From Hemibagrus wyckioides (lineage: Eukaryota; Chordata; Actinopteri; Siluriformes; Bagridae), in assembly GCF_019097595.1 (NCBI RefSeq), contig NC_080723.1, positions 17,407,511 to 17,471,510 on the forward strand: DNA of 64,000 bases, written 5' to 3'. Of this stretch, positions 11,314 through 22,999 are shown in pieces (position 1 is the first letter of the stretch; each line of letters starts with the position of its first letter). The translations under genes were made by a program, and so were the position numbers. Under the pieces are notes generated by a model that saw nothing but the letters and a program-made list of their open reading frames with translations, ran no database searches and was not told the origin of the DNA.

Positions 11314-11350
11314 ATCGCTTGTTCTAGTTAGTTCCACTAGAACAAGCGAT
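11314..11350. repeat. Perfect 14-bp inverted repeat with 9-base loop
   Basis: ATCGCTTGTTCTAG at 11314-11327 is exactly complementary to CTAGAACAAGCGAT at 11337-11350, around the loop TTAGTTCCA. It lies at the junction between the regular and the degenerate parts of the 76-bp array. Confidence 0.97.
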
Positions 11351-12115
11351 GTCATTACTGTCCCTCTTATCATAGACATATTTAATGTTAGGAATAACAT
11401 ATCATTCCTCCAGATAAGTCAAGTCATTTTTGTTATTCTTCTCATCACAGATAGCGGAAATGTTAGGAATGACCCTAATAGTTCTAAAACAAGTCAAGTC
11501 ATTATTGTCCTTCCTCTCATTGAGGACAGATTTGATATTAAGAATAATATATCATTCACTTAGCATAAATCAAGTCATTATGGTCATTCCTTAACTAAAT
11601 ACAGATTGTTAGGAGTGACATGTAGTTCTACTATAACAAGTCAAGTCATTAATGTCATCACATACAGATTTGATTTTAGAAATGTTCCTCATCAGGTCCT
11701 AACATTAAATCTGTGTCTGATGAGAGGAAAGACATATTGTTCCTCTACCTTAAATCAAGTCATTATTGTAACTCCTTTAACCACATACAGGTTGAATGTT
11801 AGGAATGACATGTAGTTCTACTAAAAAAGTCATTATTGTCACTCCTCTCATCACATAGAGATTTGATATTAGGAATGACATATAGATCCTCCGGTCTAAA
11901 TCAAGTCCTAATATTAAATCTGTCTCTGATGATAGGAATGACATATTGTCCCTCTAGCTTAAATCAAGTCATTATGGTCATTCTTCTCATCAAGGACAGA
12001 TGTTAGGAATGACATATAGTTAGTTTCTCTAGGATAAGTGAAGTCATTATTGTCATTCCTCACAGACAGATTTAATGTCAGGAACGACATATAGATCCTT
12101 CATATGCTAAATCTT
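11351..12115 (+). repeat. Degenerate flank of the 76-bp minisatellite, with inverted pieces
   Basis: Decayed monomers keep AAATCAAGTCATTAT, CATAGACA and TTAGGAATGACATAT but have variable spacing. Two segments, about 11698-11728 and 11906-11937, carry the monomer core in reverse complement (CCTAACATTAAATCTG and CCTAATATTAAATCTG). The flank ends near a poly(A) run at 12119-12132. Three small open frames here are by-products of the repeat. Confidence 0.9.
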
Positions 12116-13361
12116 GCTAAAAAAAAAAAAAAGGTACATCCACTCTTCACCTGGTGCCATTCCACTGTGGCGGGTGCTAGCATTGTGCACGTAGCTGCAC
12201 AGGACCTTGTGACACCTCAGATGAGGACTGACACAAACTGATTGCGGATACGTGCCCTAAATGTTTGCACTGATCCCTAGCAGGGACAGCTGCATTCAGT
12301 CAGTCAGCATGTCGTGCAGCTCTTTCTGTCTCTTTGATTCCACTCTGTCTCTCTGCGGGGATGAACAGTGACAAAGCCCAAAGCTAATTAGCAGTTATTT
12401 ACCTTGCTCGATGTTCTCCACTTCATCGGATTGACGTAGCAGTGATGAAAAGTTGTACTTTTTTAATTTTTTTTCATAGAACCCACCATACGTCTCCTGC
12501 TGTAGGTGTGGGTGGCACTTCTCTAGCTTTGTCTAACACACTAAAAGAAAAGGCTGAATAGATAAATCTACATAAGCTGTGAAAAGTCTTTCTGTCTCAG
12601 GAAGCCCCAGGCATCAGTCAACACAGCATCAGTCAACAGCCAGCCTCACCTTCTAACCAGTGTGTGTGTGTGTGTTGGTTCATGTCTTGGGGGGGAGCCT
12701 GTGTGTGTGTGTGTAAATGTTTATTCTCCCTGTTGCGTCTGAAGGGAGGCAGCGAGAATAACATTCCCAAGTGTGAATGGGCTTTTTCTTCTGCGTAATA
12801 ACTGTGTAGTTGTTTCCTTTGATGGCCTGCCAGTTCACGCTCATTCCAGAGTCATTAATGCTCCAGCTTTTCTAATGCTAGTAGGAATAAAAGCGCTGTT
12901 GTTTTTTTTTCTGTCTAAACTAAAGCACTCTTTTTGTCCGTTAAAATGTTGTGTGTATAGCAGAAGCTACCTACACAATGACCTATGGTATATCACACAT
13001 ACTATAGCTACTCTTTCAGGAAAAAAAGGGGTTCTGGTTTTGTTTTTGTTTCGTTTTTGGCAGATTGCTAGCTCTTTATTGTGGCTCTACTTGGAACCAT
13101 TTTCTAACAGAGACATACCAAAGCCTGCTTTTGGGTGACAGACGAAAGCTTTCGTTTTTCCACTGATCCTTATACAACACAAAACTGAAACAAATGACCA
13201 ATACTAATATACTAACACACTACACTCTAATGTTTCTTTATTCCTTTAATTAGAGATCTGTACATTTTGTTAGATTTTAGAAGAAACAGCAGCATTGTGA
13301 TCCAAGGTTATAGCTCCAGGATTCGAGATCTGTATGTTGTGAGGTTTACACATTCTCTAGA
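12116..13361 (+). other. enox2 intron
   Basis: Starts with a short poly(A) run, then unique sequence with small GT runs at about 12661-12674 and 12702-12713. The 121-aa open frame at 12773-13138 has no recognised domain and no splice-site pair that I could support. Confidence 0.55.
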
Positions 13362-13515
13362 GGTGTCCATGTGGGTTTTCCTGGGGTTCTCTGGTTTCTT
13401 CCAGTCCCCCAAAACATGCAGGGAGGTGTGTGTGTGTGTGTGTGGTTCCCTGTGATGGCTTGGTGTCCTGTCCAGGCTCCAGATCCACCATGACCTTGAT
13501 GAAGGGATACTAGGA
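13362..13515 (+). mobile_element. Dispersed retroelement-tail-like repeat
   Basis: The order TCCATGTGGGTTTTCCTGGG, CTCTGGTTTCTTCCAGTCC, AAACATGCAGG, a GT run, CCCTGTGATGGCTTGGTGTC and CCAGATCCACCATGACC is a familiar fish interspersed repeat. Relatives lie at 58737-58985 (plus) and about 39112-39300 (reverse). No coding part is retained and the exact family is not determined. Confidence 0.7.
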
Positions 13516-13576
13516 CATGGGTGTACATTTATGTTATTTGTACCTCAGAGAACAAAAAAGGTGCCAGTAAAGTGGT

Positions 13577-13577
<1 letters not shown>

Positions 13578-13640
<63 letters not shown>
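13578..13640. repeat. (ATT)n microsatellite
   Basis: About 20 perfect ATT units. Confidence 0.97.
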
Positions 13641-13643
<3 letters not shown>

Positions 13644-16504
13644 GAAATATGTACTATATATAAATACAACTACAGTGTGCCCTAAAAGTCGCCATGCACA
13701 GACCACTATTTAGCAAGATGTAACTCCTCCTACATGACTATGGCTCCCAATTTGGCGGCAGTGTTGTATGATGTGTTTACCATGCTTCCTGTTCATCGTC
13801 AAGTCCATCGCACCCTTGCGACAGCTTCCCGATCCAGCCCTAAGAATGATTTTAATCTTTTCTCCTTTTGTCAAAGGCAGTCTTAAAGACTACCTGAAAA
13901 ATATATATAGTATAAACTAAGGCAAAAAACAAACAAAAACATTAATTCCCTCTATGTATGGAGACTTTGGGGATGCCATGTATAATCAGTAATGCCTGTA
14001 TTGCAGATGTTCATGATAAACCGCTCTCTACCACAGGGACCGGTTTAATTTCATCTTTTTTTTTATAAACCAATAGAACATTGCATCAGATGGTTATTTT
14101 TGTATTATTGAATTATACAAAACTACAAAACTGGGACAGTGTGATTAGTTAGCTCATTCAGAGCTTGTCAGTGGGGTTGTAACCTCAAGGGTACAGCTTT
14201 TTTATCTTCATTTAAAGCAACAGAATTATTAAACCGTACACTGGAACTGGAACTGGTATTGTGCTTGTACTTGGAAGAAGCATTGTTCTAGCCATGAGCA
14301 TTCATAATGGCTGTAATATATGTACCTTAGGGAAAGCCAGTGTTTCTGCGTAGAAACTTATTTCTGACAGCGTACAGCTCGCACCAAATATAATATAGCT
14401 CAGGGAATCGTTTTAGTCAAGAGCGATGACTTTTTGGAGTAATATAATTCGGAAAAAAACGATTCTTCTTTTAAAACCCCTCTCTCAGATTTATGCCTAT
14501 GCTCTACAGATTGCATTCTCCACTCTTTGGATCTTGATGGTGCAGAAAAACGGTTGGCTCTACGTGCCGAGCTAGCTTCCTGGCTCCCCTAGAGCAGACG
14601 TCTGATCGCTACATGGCAGCCGAACAGCTGTGGATATTACATCCAGATCAGTCAGCTGTTTGTCTTTCAGATGTACTGGCCCAGACTACTACGCCTTGCA
14701 TTTTTAATTGACCTGAATGGGGAGTATGCTTCAAATAATAGATGTTAGATTGGAGGATTAGGGAAGACATGCAGCCGTATTAGAATGCCAAACTGGCAGG
14801 ACATCAGTCCTTTCCTTTATTCTTTCTCCTCTCCTTCCTTCTCTTTGTTTTTCTCCCTCCATCGCTTACCGGGTTCATGACGCAAAGCCAGTCCTGATGT
14901 ATTGTCACTTTCTCACTCCGTCCTGTACGTCTGTTCCCAGGCTCCATTCACGTGGGTATGGATTTTTTTTTTAACAGCGATTTCAAGAATAGCATAAAAG
15001 CTACAGATCAACTGTTGAGAACGAGAAAAGTGGAAATGGTGAATAAAAAAACACTGACGATAAGCTTGAACTTACTGCTTAATAGTACACTTATGCAAAA
15101 ACTCCCCTGGCAGTACAGTTTGTCTCACCAAAGCTGCGGCGTACAGACAGCATCATGTTCTAGCGCTTCAGAGTGAGGGTGTAATGAACTGAAACTGCAA
15201 ACACATTTTCAAATAAGAAATTACAAACCATAAAGTAACAAGCTGATCAGCAGCCATGATAAACCATGATGAGTCCTAGTGCATTCATTCAGATGCGTAG
15301 CAATAAAATAAAACAACAACAACAGGCTCCGATGACGCATTTTGACGCCCCAGTTTCTCCAACTCGGAGGGCATCTCTGAAAAAGTCTTCCATGCGGACA
15401 AACATAAAAATATCTGTACGCATGAGGTGGAACCGAGCGCATGCATCTTTCTCCTTACTTTCGGCTTTTGGATGTTCACTGGACCGAATTGAATTGAAGC
15501 TCTCCTTTCCTTTGCCGTGTCATTACTCACATGCACTGCAAGCCTGCGGAAGAAAAAAAAACAAAACACAAAAAACCATTCTACCCTGGTAGAGATCATG
15601 TTCTCTATAATGCTATTTTGAGATCTCACATGACTCAGACAAAGCCACAGAAATATTGGTGCAAGTGTAGTCTTCAAAGGCGCATAGGATATATTTTTCA
15701 GTTTCTATAAACGTGTCACCGCGCTCCTGCTTTGTCTCAGGCTCGGACTCTAACAATAGGAGCGGTTGAGCTAAAGGCTACAGAGGTGCATACAGACCGA
15801 TGAAAGAAAAACATCGGGGATGAGGGAAGCGTAGAGGGATCGCGAACGCATCTGTCGGCCCTGAGGATAACTCTGAGATATTCGAATTCCTCTGTGGGAT
15901 TTGATTTGCATGTGGATATTACGTACCAACTGGCATAGCCGGGTGTTTACATGTCAGATACGTCGGGTTAGACCGCGTCGTAAATTTTCGGTCTGGCTCT
16001 AGTTTCCGCAACAAGTCCCAGATAATCCCAAATCCCAGCATGTGCGTGATACAGACTACTTAACATCTGTCTTCTGTGACACTTTTTTTTAAAGCCGGTT
16101 GACAGTCCAAACCGTTATTTAATTAGCATCGAGCGTGATTGAGACCGTGTCTGATCTGTAATTATGGCCATATGAGCAGCTCTCAAACCAGGCCACTGTC
16201 TCTCAGACTGAGATGCGGGATGTTCAGGCGTCTCTCAATTCAAATGCAAGGCGATGTACCCGTGCCACTTCGGGTGACAGTACATCAAAAAATGGCTGCC
16301 ATGTGCTGTTAAGGGCTAGTTGCTGTGATACGGTAAATATTTCAATAGTGTCAGAGTTTAACATCTATGAGTGCTGGAAGGCATACTGATTTTTCTTTTT
16401 TTTTGTAAGCCAGCCTTGTTTTGGCATGTTTGCTTTAGAAAAGCTCTCCAACCATCTAATTTGTTTACGTGCGTGTGTATCAGGGCACGTATTCAGTGAA
16501 TTCA
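13641..16504 (+). other. enox2 intron
   Basis: Largely unique sequence. About 13670-13860 (GTGCCCTAAAAGTCGCCATGC onward) has the look of an old DNA-transposon end, but I cannot find the partner terminus. No exon was recognised. Open frames at 15221-15677 overlap on opposite strands and have no visible domain. Confidence 0.5.
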
Positions 16505-16700
16505 GTTCATTATTTGTGTCGCACTTTTAGCAAGTGTCACAAAGCAGCTTCATAGAAACCGGGATGTAAATTTAGATCTCGTATGAGTGAGCCAGAGGAG
16601 GCAAAGAAAATCTCCCCGAGATGACATGAAGACGACAACCTGAGACTCGAAAAGGGAGCAGTCCTCTTCTGGGTGACATCAGATGGTGAGAATGTAACCG
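16505..16700 (+). mobile_element. Dispersed repeat, plus strand (family also at 51330 and 57635)
   Basis: CACTTTTAGCAAGTGTCACA, AAGCAGCTTCATAGAAACC, GAGCCAGAGGAGGCAAAG, CCCCGAGATGACATGA and TCTGGGTGACATCAGATGG match a repeat seen again at 51330-51715 and, reversed, at 57635-57780. I recognise it as a widespread fish interspersed repeat without coding capacity. The class is uncertain. Confidence 0.72.
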
Positions 16701-17104
16701 GAGGTGCGTCCCAAATCGTATACTTAGACACTATTGTGTGAGCGAGTGTGTAGCGTGAGTAGTGTGTTCAACAAGAAAAAGAAATGAAGTGTGGAATGGA
16801 CACTCAACACTCTCTACATCGAAGAAAAGGGGCGGGGCTGCCAGGCGCCAAGGCTAGATGAGAATATTCTCAAGATGGTCGAAGACATTCTGATGGACAA
16901 GACATCATAAAAGTGTCGTTTTGTGATTTATTTAAACATTTTAAAACATTTACCGCGACGTCGCATTACATCAGCTTATACTTCCTGTTAGTAAAAAAGC
17001 CTCAGTGTTCTATTCGATACCCTTCTAATATTCATACACTAGATGCTAGAGCCATAGTGTAAGTGTATAGTGTATGCTGTAGTACGTCATTTGGGACACA
17101 GCTC
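16701..17104. mobile_element. MITE with GTGCGTCCCAAAT-type termini
   Basis: The left end GAGGTGCGTCCCAAATCGTA pairs with the right end, whose reverse complement is GAGCTGTGTCCCAAATGACG. The roughly 0.4-kb interior has no open frame of note and contains TAGTGTAAGTGTATAGTG-like text near the right end. Short inverted termini with a non-coding core mark a miniature DNA transposon. The superfamily is not certain from sequence alone. Confidence 0.75.
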
Positions 17105-18818
17105 TATTCTTAAACACTGTAACACTATAACATCAGCACAGATGTGTATTGAAGTGTTCCAGGACAGTGTTTATGATTACAGCAGCTACAGCATCCTGGT
17201 GAGATTATAATCTAAAGCAAGTCATGTTTTCAAGAAATATTCTGCTCAGGTATTTAGGGAAATTCTAAGGACTTTAATTACACGTGGCATCGAGCAGAGC
17301 TTCTTCACATTCCATTCTGAGTCGCCGTATATTTCAGACATTTCTGAAACCAGCTAGAATCGTCTCATTAACACGACGAACATGACCCTATTTGAGCGTA
17401 GCATAAGAAAGCCCTGTTTGTGCACCGAGCCAGGAAGAACACACAGTCCTAACTCCTCTCCTTCTGGATAATTAAATGTTTAGTTTTGTCAGTTCACTCC
17501 TTTCTAAAAGTTAGGTTTACTGAGCCATGGGGGATAGAGTGCAATATTTGCTTTTTTTTTGTATTTATTAGAAAAGAGGGTAGAGTGAGCAGTGAGGCTC
17601 GACGTGGTGAAGTGAACCCATTTTAAAAGAATCCCACCCACGCTTGCTAGCAAAAACATGTCATTCAGTGTCAGCGCTCGGCTCTCAGATGTAGGCGAGA
17701 AGTCGACGGCGTCTTAAAAGTCTGTTTGTGTGTGTGTGTGTGTTCTCTTCTGTTACACCGCTACACAGGTGTATTACACCGATGAGTGAATCCTAAATGT
17801 CATCTCTTCTCATCTGCAGTACCTGCACTTCCTTTTCTTCCTAGCACAGGATCGTTCTATTAGCATCAGTCATCATTACACACTGGGACTGAGTCATTAT
17901 CTCAGCGCAGCGCAGGAACGCTGCGTTTAATATGCGCATGCATATTAAACCGCTATTTTTCCCCGCATAGAGAGTGTTATGACTGCGATCGCATGTTCTT
18001 TTATGCATGCGGATTTTCTACACGTGCACGGAGCGCGATAGAGATAGGTGATAAGGAATTTAACTTTTTTTTTCCCGCTTCTAGAGAGATTATTGAGACT
18101 AAACTAAAGCAGAGTCTAAGTAAACTCTAAGGCAGGAGGGCAGCAGGTCTGTGAGCGTTCTTCCTCCTCAGCTTTGTTTTAATGGAAAGTGAATCATGGG
18201 AAGCCCAGGCTGATGCACTGAGGGAGCAGAGCCTGAACTCTGCTGAATTCTTAATAGCCACTGTCCTGCGTGGCCTCTGCCAGGTGAAATGAGCGCTGGA
18301 AGTGTCTCCTGTCTCTGTCACCGCTTTGCCAGGCGTCGTCACTGGCCTAGGAGGAAGCCCTGCCTGTCCTGCCGAGCATTCTAACGAGCTATTGCAAAGC
18401 TCATCGCAACCTTCTCCTCTTCCTCCACTTCTTCCTCCTCCTCCTTATCCCCATATCCTGCCATCACACCCTATCTCTCCCTTCAGCATACTTTCATCCG
18501 AGAGGAAGCGCTGCTCCCACTATTGCTTCTTTCTTTCTTTCTTTCTTTCTTTTTTTTTTAAGAGAATAGCAGGACTCTTCCTCATCTGCAGCCTGCCTGT
18601 TCAGCACATTCATCCCTCATTAATGCAGTTCTCTCGGTCTGCTCCACACTGCCTGGGTCTTTGGTCCATCTGGCATGCTGCCATATTCCTGCCGGCTTTG
18701 TGTGTTCTTATGCATTTTTCTCTCTAAGCGTAGCATCTCTCTCTCTCTTATTTTTTCTCTTTCTAACCTTCCTGATTAATGCATAAGGGTTTCTACTTCA
18801 TCAGTGTGTTGCATGCTT
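17105..18818 (+). other. enox2 intron
   Basis: Unique sequence with a GT run at about 17726-17742 and a CTTT run at about 18528-18552. A purine-poor patch (18410-18500) creates the 141-aa open frame at 18302-18727, which I do not accept as a gene. Confidence 0.55.
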
Positions 18819-18850
18819 ATAATAATAATAATATAGTAATAATAATAATA

Positions 18851-18905
<55 letters not shown>
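18819..18905. repeat. Compound (AAT)n-(ATT)n microsatellite
   Basis: A run of AAT units changes to ATT units near 18850, making a large self-complementary stretch. Confidence 0.95.
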
Positions 18906-18906
<1 letters not shown>

Positions 18907-19161
18907 AATTGACTGTCTCCAGCTTTTAAACTGTAAAAAAACTTTTTAAGGATTTTTGGATCAATTCATAAGGGTTTCATCAGTGTGAAACACTACCTAC
19001 TTTTTATTAATAGTAAAGATACCTAATTATTATTATTACATTTATTTTATTTTATTTTATTTTATTTACAAACTGCAAACTGACTGGGTACAGCTTTAAA
19101 GCCATTAAAAAAAAACTTTTAGATAAATTTTTAAATGTAAAATTCAGAAGATTTTCCTTTT

Positions 19162-19163
<2 letters not shown>

Positions 19164-19214
<51 letters not shown>
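19164..19214. repeat. (TA)n microsatellite left of Tc1 copy B
   Basis: Alternating TA runs directly into the CACTATATTGCC terminus of the transposon. Part of the tract is the target site. Confidence 0.96.
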
Positions 19215-19217
<3 letters not shown>

Positions 19218-20460
19218 TATATTGCCAAAAGTATTCGCTCACCCATCCAAATAATCAGAATCAGGTGTTCCAATCACTTCCATGGCCACAGGTGTATAAA
19301 ATCAAGCACCTAGGCATGCAGACTGTTTTTACAAACATTTGTGAAAGAATGGGTCGCTCTCAGGAGCTCAGTGAATTCCAGCGTGGAACTGTGATAGGAT
19401 GCCACCTGTGCAACAAATCCAGTCGTGAAATTTCCTCGCTCCTAAATATAATACAGCTGACAGTTGACTGTGGAATAAGAACATGGAAGTGTTTGGGAAC
19501 GACAGCAACTCAGCCACAAAGTGGTAGGCCACGTAAACTGACGGAGTGGGGTCAGCGGATGCTGAGGCGCATAGTGCGAAGAGGTTGCCAACTTTCTGCA
19601 GAGTCAATCGCTAACAGACCTCCAAACTTTATGTGGCCTTCAGATTAGCTCAAGAACAGTGCGCAGAGAGCTTCATGGAATGGGTTTCCATGGCCGAGCA
19701 GCTGCATCCAAGCCATACATCACCAAGTGCAATGCAAAGCGTCGGATGCAGTGGTGTAAAGCACGCCGCCACTGGACTCTAGAGCAGTGGAGACGCGTTC
19801 TCTGGAGTGACGAATCGCACTTCTCCATCTGGCAATCTGATGGACGAGTCTGGGTTTGGCGGTTGCCAGGAGAACGGTACTTGTCTGACTGCATTGTGCC
19901 AAGTGTAAAGTTTGGTGGAGGGGGGATTATGGTGTGGGGTTGTTTTTCAGGAGCTGGGCTTGGCCCCTTAGTTCCAGTGAAAGGAACTCTGAATGCTTCA
20001 GCATACCAAGACATTTTGGACAATTCCATGCTCCCAACTTTGTGGGAACAGTTTGGAGCTGGCCCCTTCCTCTTCCAACATGACTGTGCACCAGTGCACA
20101 AAGCAAGGTCCATAAAGACATGGATGACAGAGTCTGGTGTGGATGAACTTGACTGGCCTGCACAGAGTCCTGACCTCAACCCGATAGAACACCTTTGGGA
20201 TGAATTAGAGCGGAGACTGAGAGCCAGGCCTTCACGTCCAACATCAGTGTGTGACCTCACAAATGCGCTTCTGGAAGAATGGTCAAAAATTCCCATAAAC
20301 ACACTCCTAATCCTTGTGGACAGCCTTCCCAGAAGAGTTGAAGCTGTTATAGCTGCAAAGGGTGGACCGACGTCATATTGAACCCTATGGATTAGGAATG
20401 GGATGTCACTTAAGTTCATATGCGAGTCAAGGCAGGTGAGCGAATACTTTTGGCAATATA

Positions 20461-20463
<3 letters not shown>
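19215..20463 (+). mobile_element. Tc1/mariner DNA transposon, copy B (complete ends)
   Basis: A 1.25-kb element bounded by perfect 29-base inverted repeats at 19215-19243 and 20435-20463, starting CACTATATTGCC. It sits inside a TA microsatellite, so the TA target duplication cannot be separated from the tract. It carries a single transposase frame on the plus strand with one frameshift. Length, termini and the DD34E motif place it in the Tc1 branch. Ends are intact, so it could be mobilised in trans if a working transposase of this family exists elsewhere. Confidence 0.96.
19349..20381 (+). pseudogene. Tc1-like DD34E transposase with one frameshift, copy B
   Basis: The probable start is the ATG at 19349 (MGRSQEL). 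Domains in order are the N-terminal helix-turn-helix, GRPRKL (about 19525-19542), the first Asp in [16 protein letters not shown], the second Asp in HDCAPVH, and [18 protein letters not shown]. There are 34 residues between the second Asp and the Glu, hence DD34E. An extra A near 19613 (CGCTAACAG against CGCTACAG in copy A) shifts the frame, so the protein is split at about 19648/19659. The second half is open to 20381. A 31-base segment at 19447-19477, in the helix-turn-helix region, is inverted relative to copy A and alters that sequence. Confidence 0.93.

Positions 20464-20465
<2 letters not shown>

Positions 20466-20547
<82 letters not shown>
20466..20547. repeat. (TA)n microsatellite right of Tc1 copy B
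   Basis: About 40 TA units after a GTGTAT transition at the transposon's right end. Confidence 0.97.
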
Positions 20548-20553
<6 letters not shown>

Positions 20554-20888
20554 TATATTATTATTTATAACAGCTTTAAATGCAAGACTCCTGTATTGCT
20601 GTCAGTCTGTAAACCTAACCAAAATAACCAACAACTGTAAGGCGTGAGCGTAGTTCACCCTGACGTTGATTATTTTCCAAAAAAAAAACAGCATGTCCCG
20701 AGGTGTTTTATTCTTTTCTGCTACACCAATTCACCGAAGATTATAGTGTTTAATTTATCAAAGAACAACGTTTAACTTTTGTCACGGTTTATAATGATGT
20801 TTAACGTCGTGGAACGTCCGCAGTACAAGTCAATATTGTTATCACTTCAATTAAACCAGTTATAAACAGAGAGTCATCAGCATGTCTT

Positions 20889-20923
<35 letters not shown>

Positions 20924-22968
20924 AAAAATTGCAGCTTGGCATGTATCCTAGAAAGCAGAAAAAGCTGCAACGTTAATTCACGGAAAGTTTTTGTTTGAAT
21001 CACAGCTTCGTTGAAACTACCGTCTGAGCCGCCGTTACAGAGAACACATCGGCACATTCCGACTAATCAGATTTGGGAATGCGACATTGCTGTGGTCTGA
21101 TCTGTAAAGAGTGTCTAATGTAGAGGAATAACTGTTGAATCCAATTACTCGCACAAACGGAACCTTTTAAAAGCAGTCACAAGGCTGAATCGGCTGCCGG
21201 TACGATCGCCCAGCTTATATCGCTAAATATTTGACTGTTTAATAAGGAATAAGGAATCATTTTTGCTGAGACTGACATTATTTTAAAGCTTGTTAAAACT
21301 TTAGCCAGGCAAATGTAACCAGCTGAAAGACTCTCACAGCTTTTAATCTTTATTTTAACACGCACGGCTTTCGCACAACGTCATTGGACGCACAGGAAAT
21401 AAAGCGTGATGTAGCTTAAACTTGACTGATTGCAGACATTCTTCCTGTATGTCAGTACAGGAGACAGATTTTCTCTGGAAATGTGAGCGCATAACAAAAG
21501 GATCTGTGAGCTACAAAGAAACTTCGGACTTTAAAAGTGGAAAAGAAAGAAAGAAAGAAAAAAATCCTTGTTCCTCATGAAAATAATAAAAGCCTTCTTC
21601 CGCATGCTGTTTCATAGTTTCACTAATTTCACTGCGGGTGTTGCATGGTGCATTGCTTGGTGGAAGATGCAGTCACTTGTCCATAATGAAGCATTACCTG
21701 AGGCACGTAGCGCTTTAATTAAAAGCAGTAAAAAATCTTATTGATTCCCTTCGGAAGAAATAAAGACTCCAGGCAGAGCCTTAAATTACTGTCATGTCGC
21801 TCCTTTTAATCTGATTTTTAAATTGTTTTCAGATGGATGTCTGTGTAGGGTGTGTGTGTGAGGAGGTAGTTATTTGGTGGGGGGGTGTATTATAAATCTA
21901 TAAGATAACGCTGCATTGTGGTGTGTTGAGATCGAACAGGAAGTGTTGACCAGATTAACCACCCTTTCCCCTCTCACCGGTCGGCTAAGTGACGACTAGA
22001 AGACCTCTAGATCCAGCACAACGGGGTTTTTCCAGCTACAGCACGATGAGGTGGATTTTCTCACTTCTGAGCCATTGATGGTGACGGATAAGTGACTTGC
22101 AGCGATGCTCGTTATGCCTAATTGGCAGCTGCGCTACAGTTCACCTTCAGGCAGACGTAGAGGACGTGTTTGTGGTGTATGCGCCAGTGTCCACCGAGCC
22201 CTGTTTGTGCACGGGCACGGCCACACGGCCCGTCTGACCTTCCACAAACTCTCAGCTATTTCTACTCGCTCTCTTTAATGATTCATGTCACTCTAGGCGA
22301 TGCTTGTGTGAAGACAGGATATCTTCCCATATTTTCTCTGATGATTTCTGCCCAAGCGCATGATATATCAGCTGGAATGCTTCATACTTTTTACAGTTTG
22401 TCTGGCATCCTCTTGGTCACATTATTACACACACACACACACATAGCTTTGTTTCTTTTTCTCTCAGCTGGAGTCATGAAGCTCTTGCTCTCCTGTTCTG
22501 TAATAGTTTCCATATGTGTTTGTTTTCCTCGGGTTATGTTAGGAAACACAGCACAGGGTCTTTGTCATGCTGATATGATGTGATTAGCCTTCATATTTCA
22601 TATTGAACCGTAGCCTGCTTTGGAATGCCTGGGAAAAATGCAAAGGCCATTGTTCACAGATTTAAATATTCCGCCATACATGCGGTGCAGCTTAGTAATG
22701 AAGCATATAGAAATATCTTAGAAATAAACCCCAAATGAAATTTAAAATTCAGGGCACACTTGTAATGGATATTTATCATTTTTTACATTATACTTTGCAT
22801 ATCTGTTTGTTTGTTTAAAATATTTTGGATATTTATTTATTACAGTTTTTTGTTATTTATTTATTATATTTTTGATAATTACAATTTTGAGATATATTGT
22901 TTGTTTGTTTAAAATGTTTGATATTTATTTATTTATTACATATTTGTTACTCATTTTTATTTATTATA

Positions 22969-22999
<31 letters not shown>

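Noticed and set aside
9160..12115. CRISPR-like array
   Set aside because: The repeats are 76-base head-to-tail monomers without unique spacers, in a vertebrate intron. This is a minisatellite.
19673..20419. 248-aa open frame on the minus strand across Tc1 copy B
   Set aside because: It is the antisense shadow of the transposase. The same shadow appears over copy A, and the sense strand carries the DD34E motifs.
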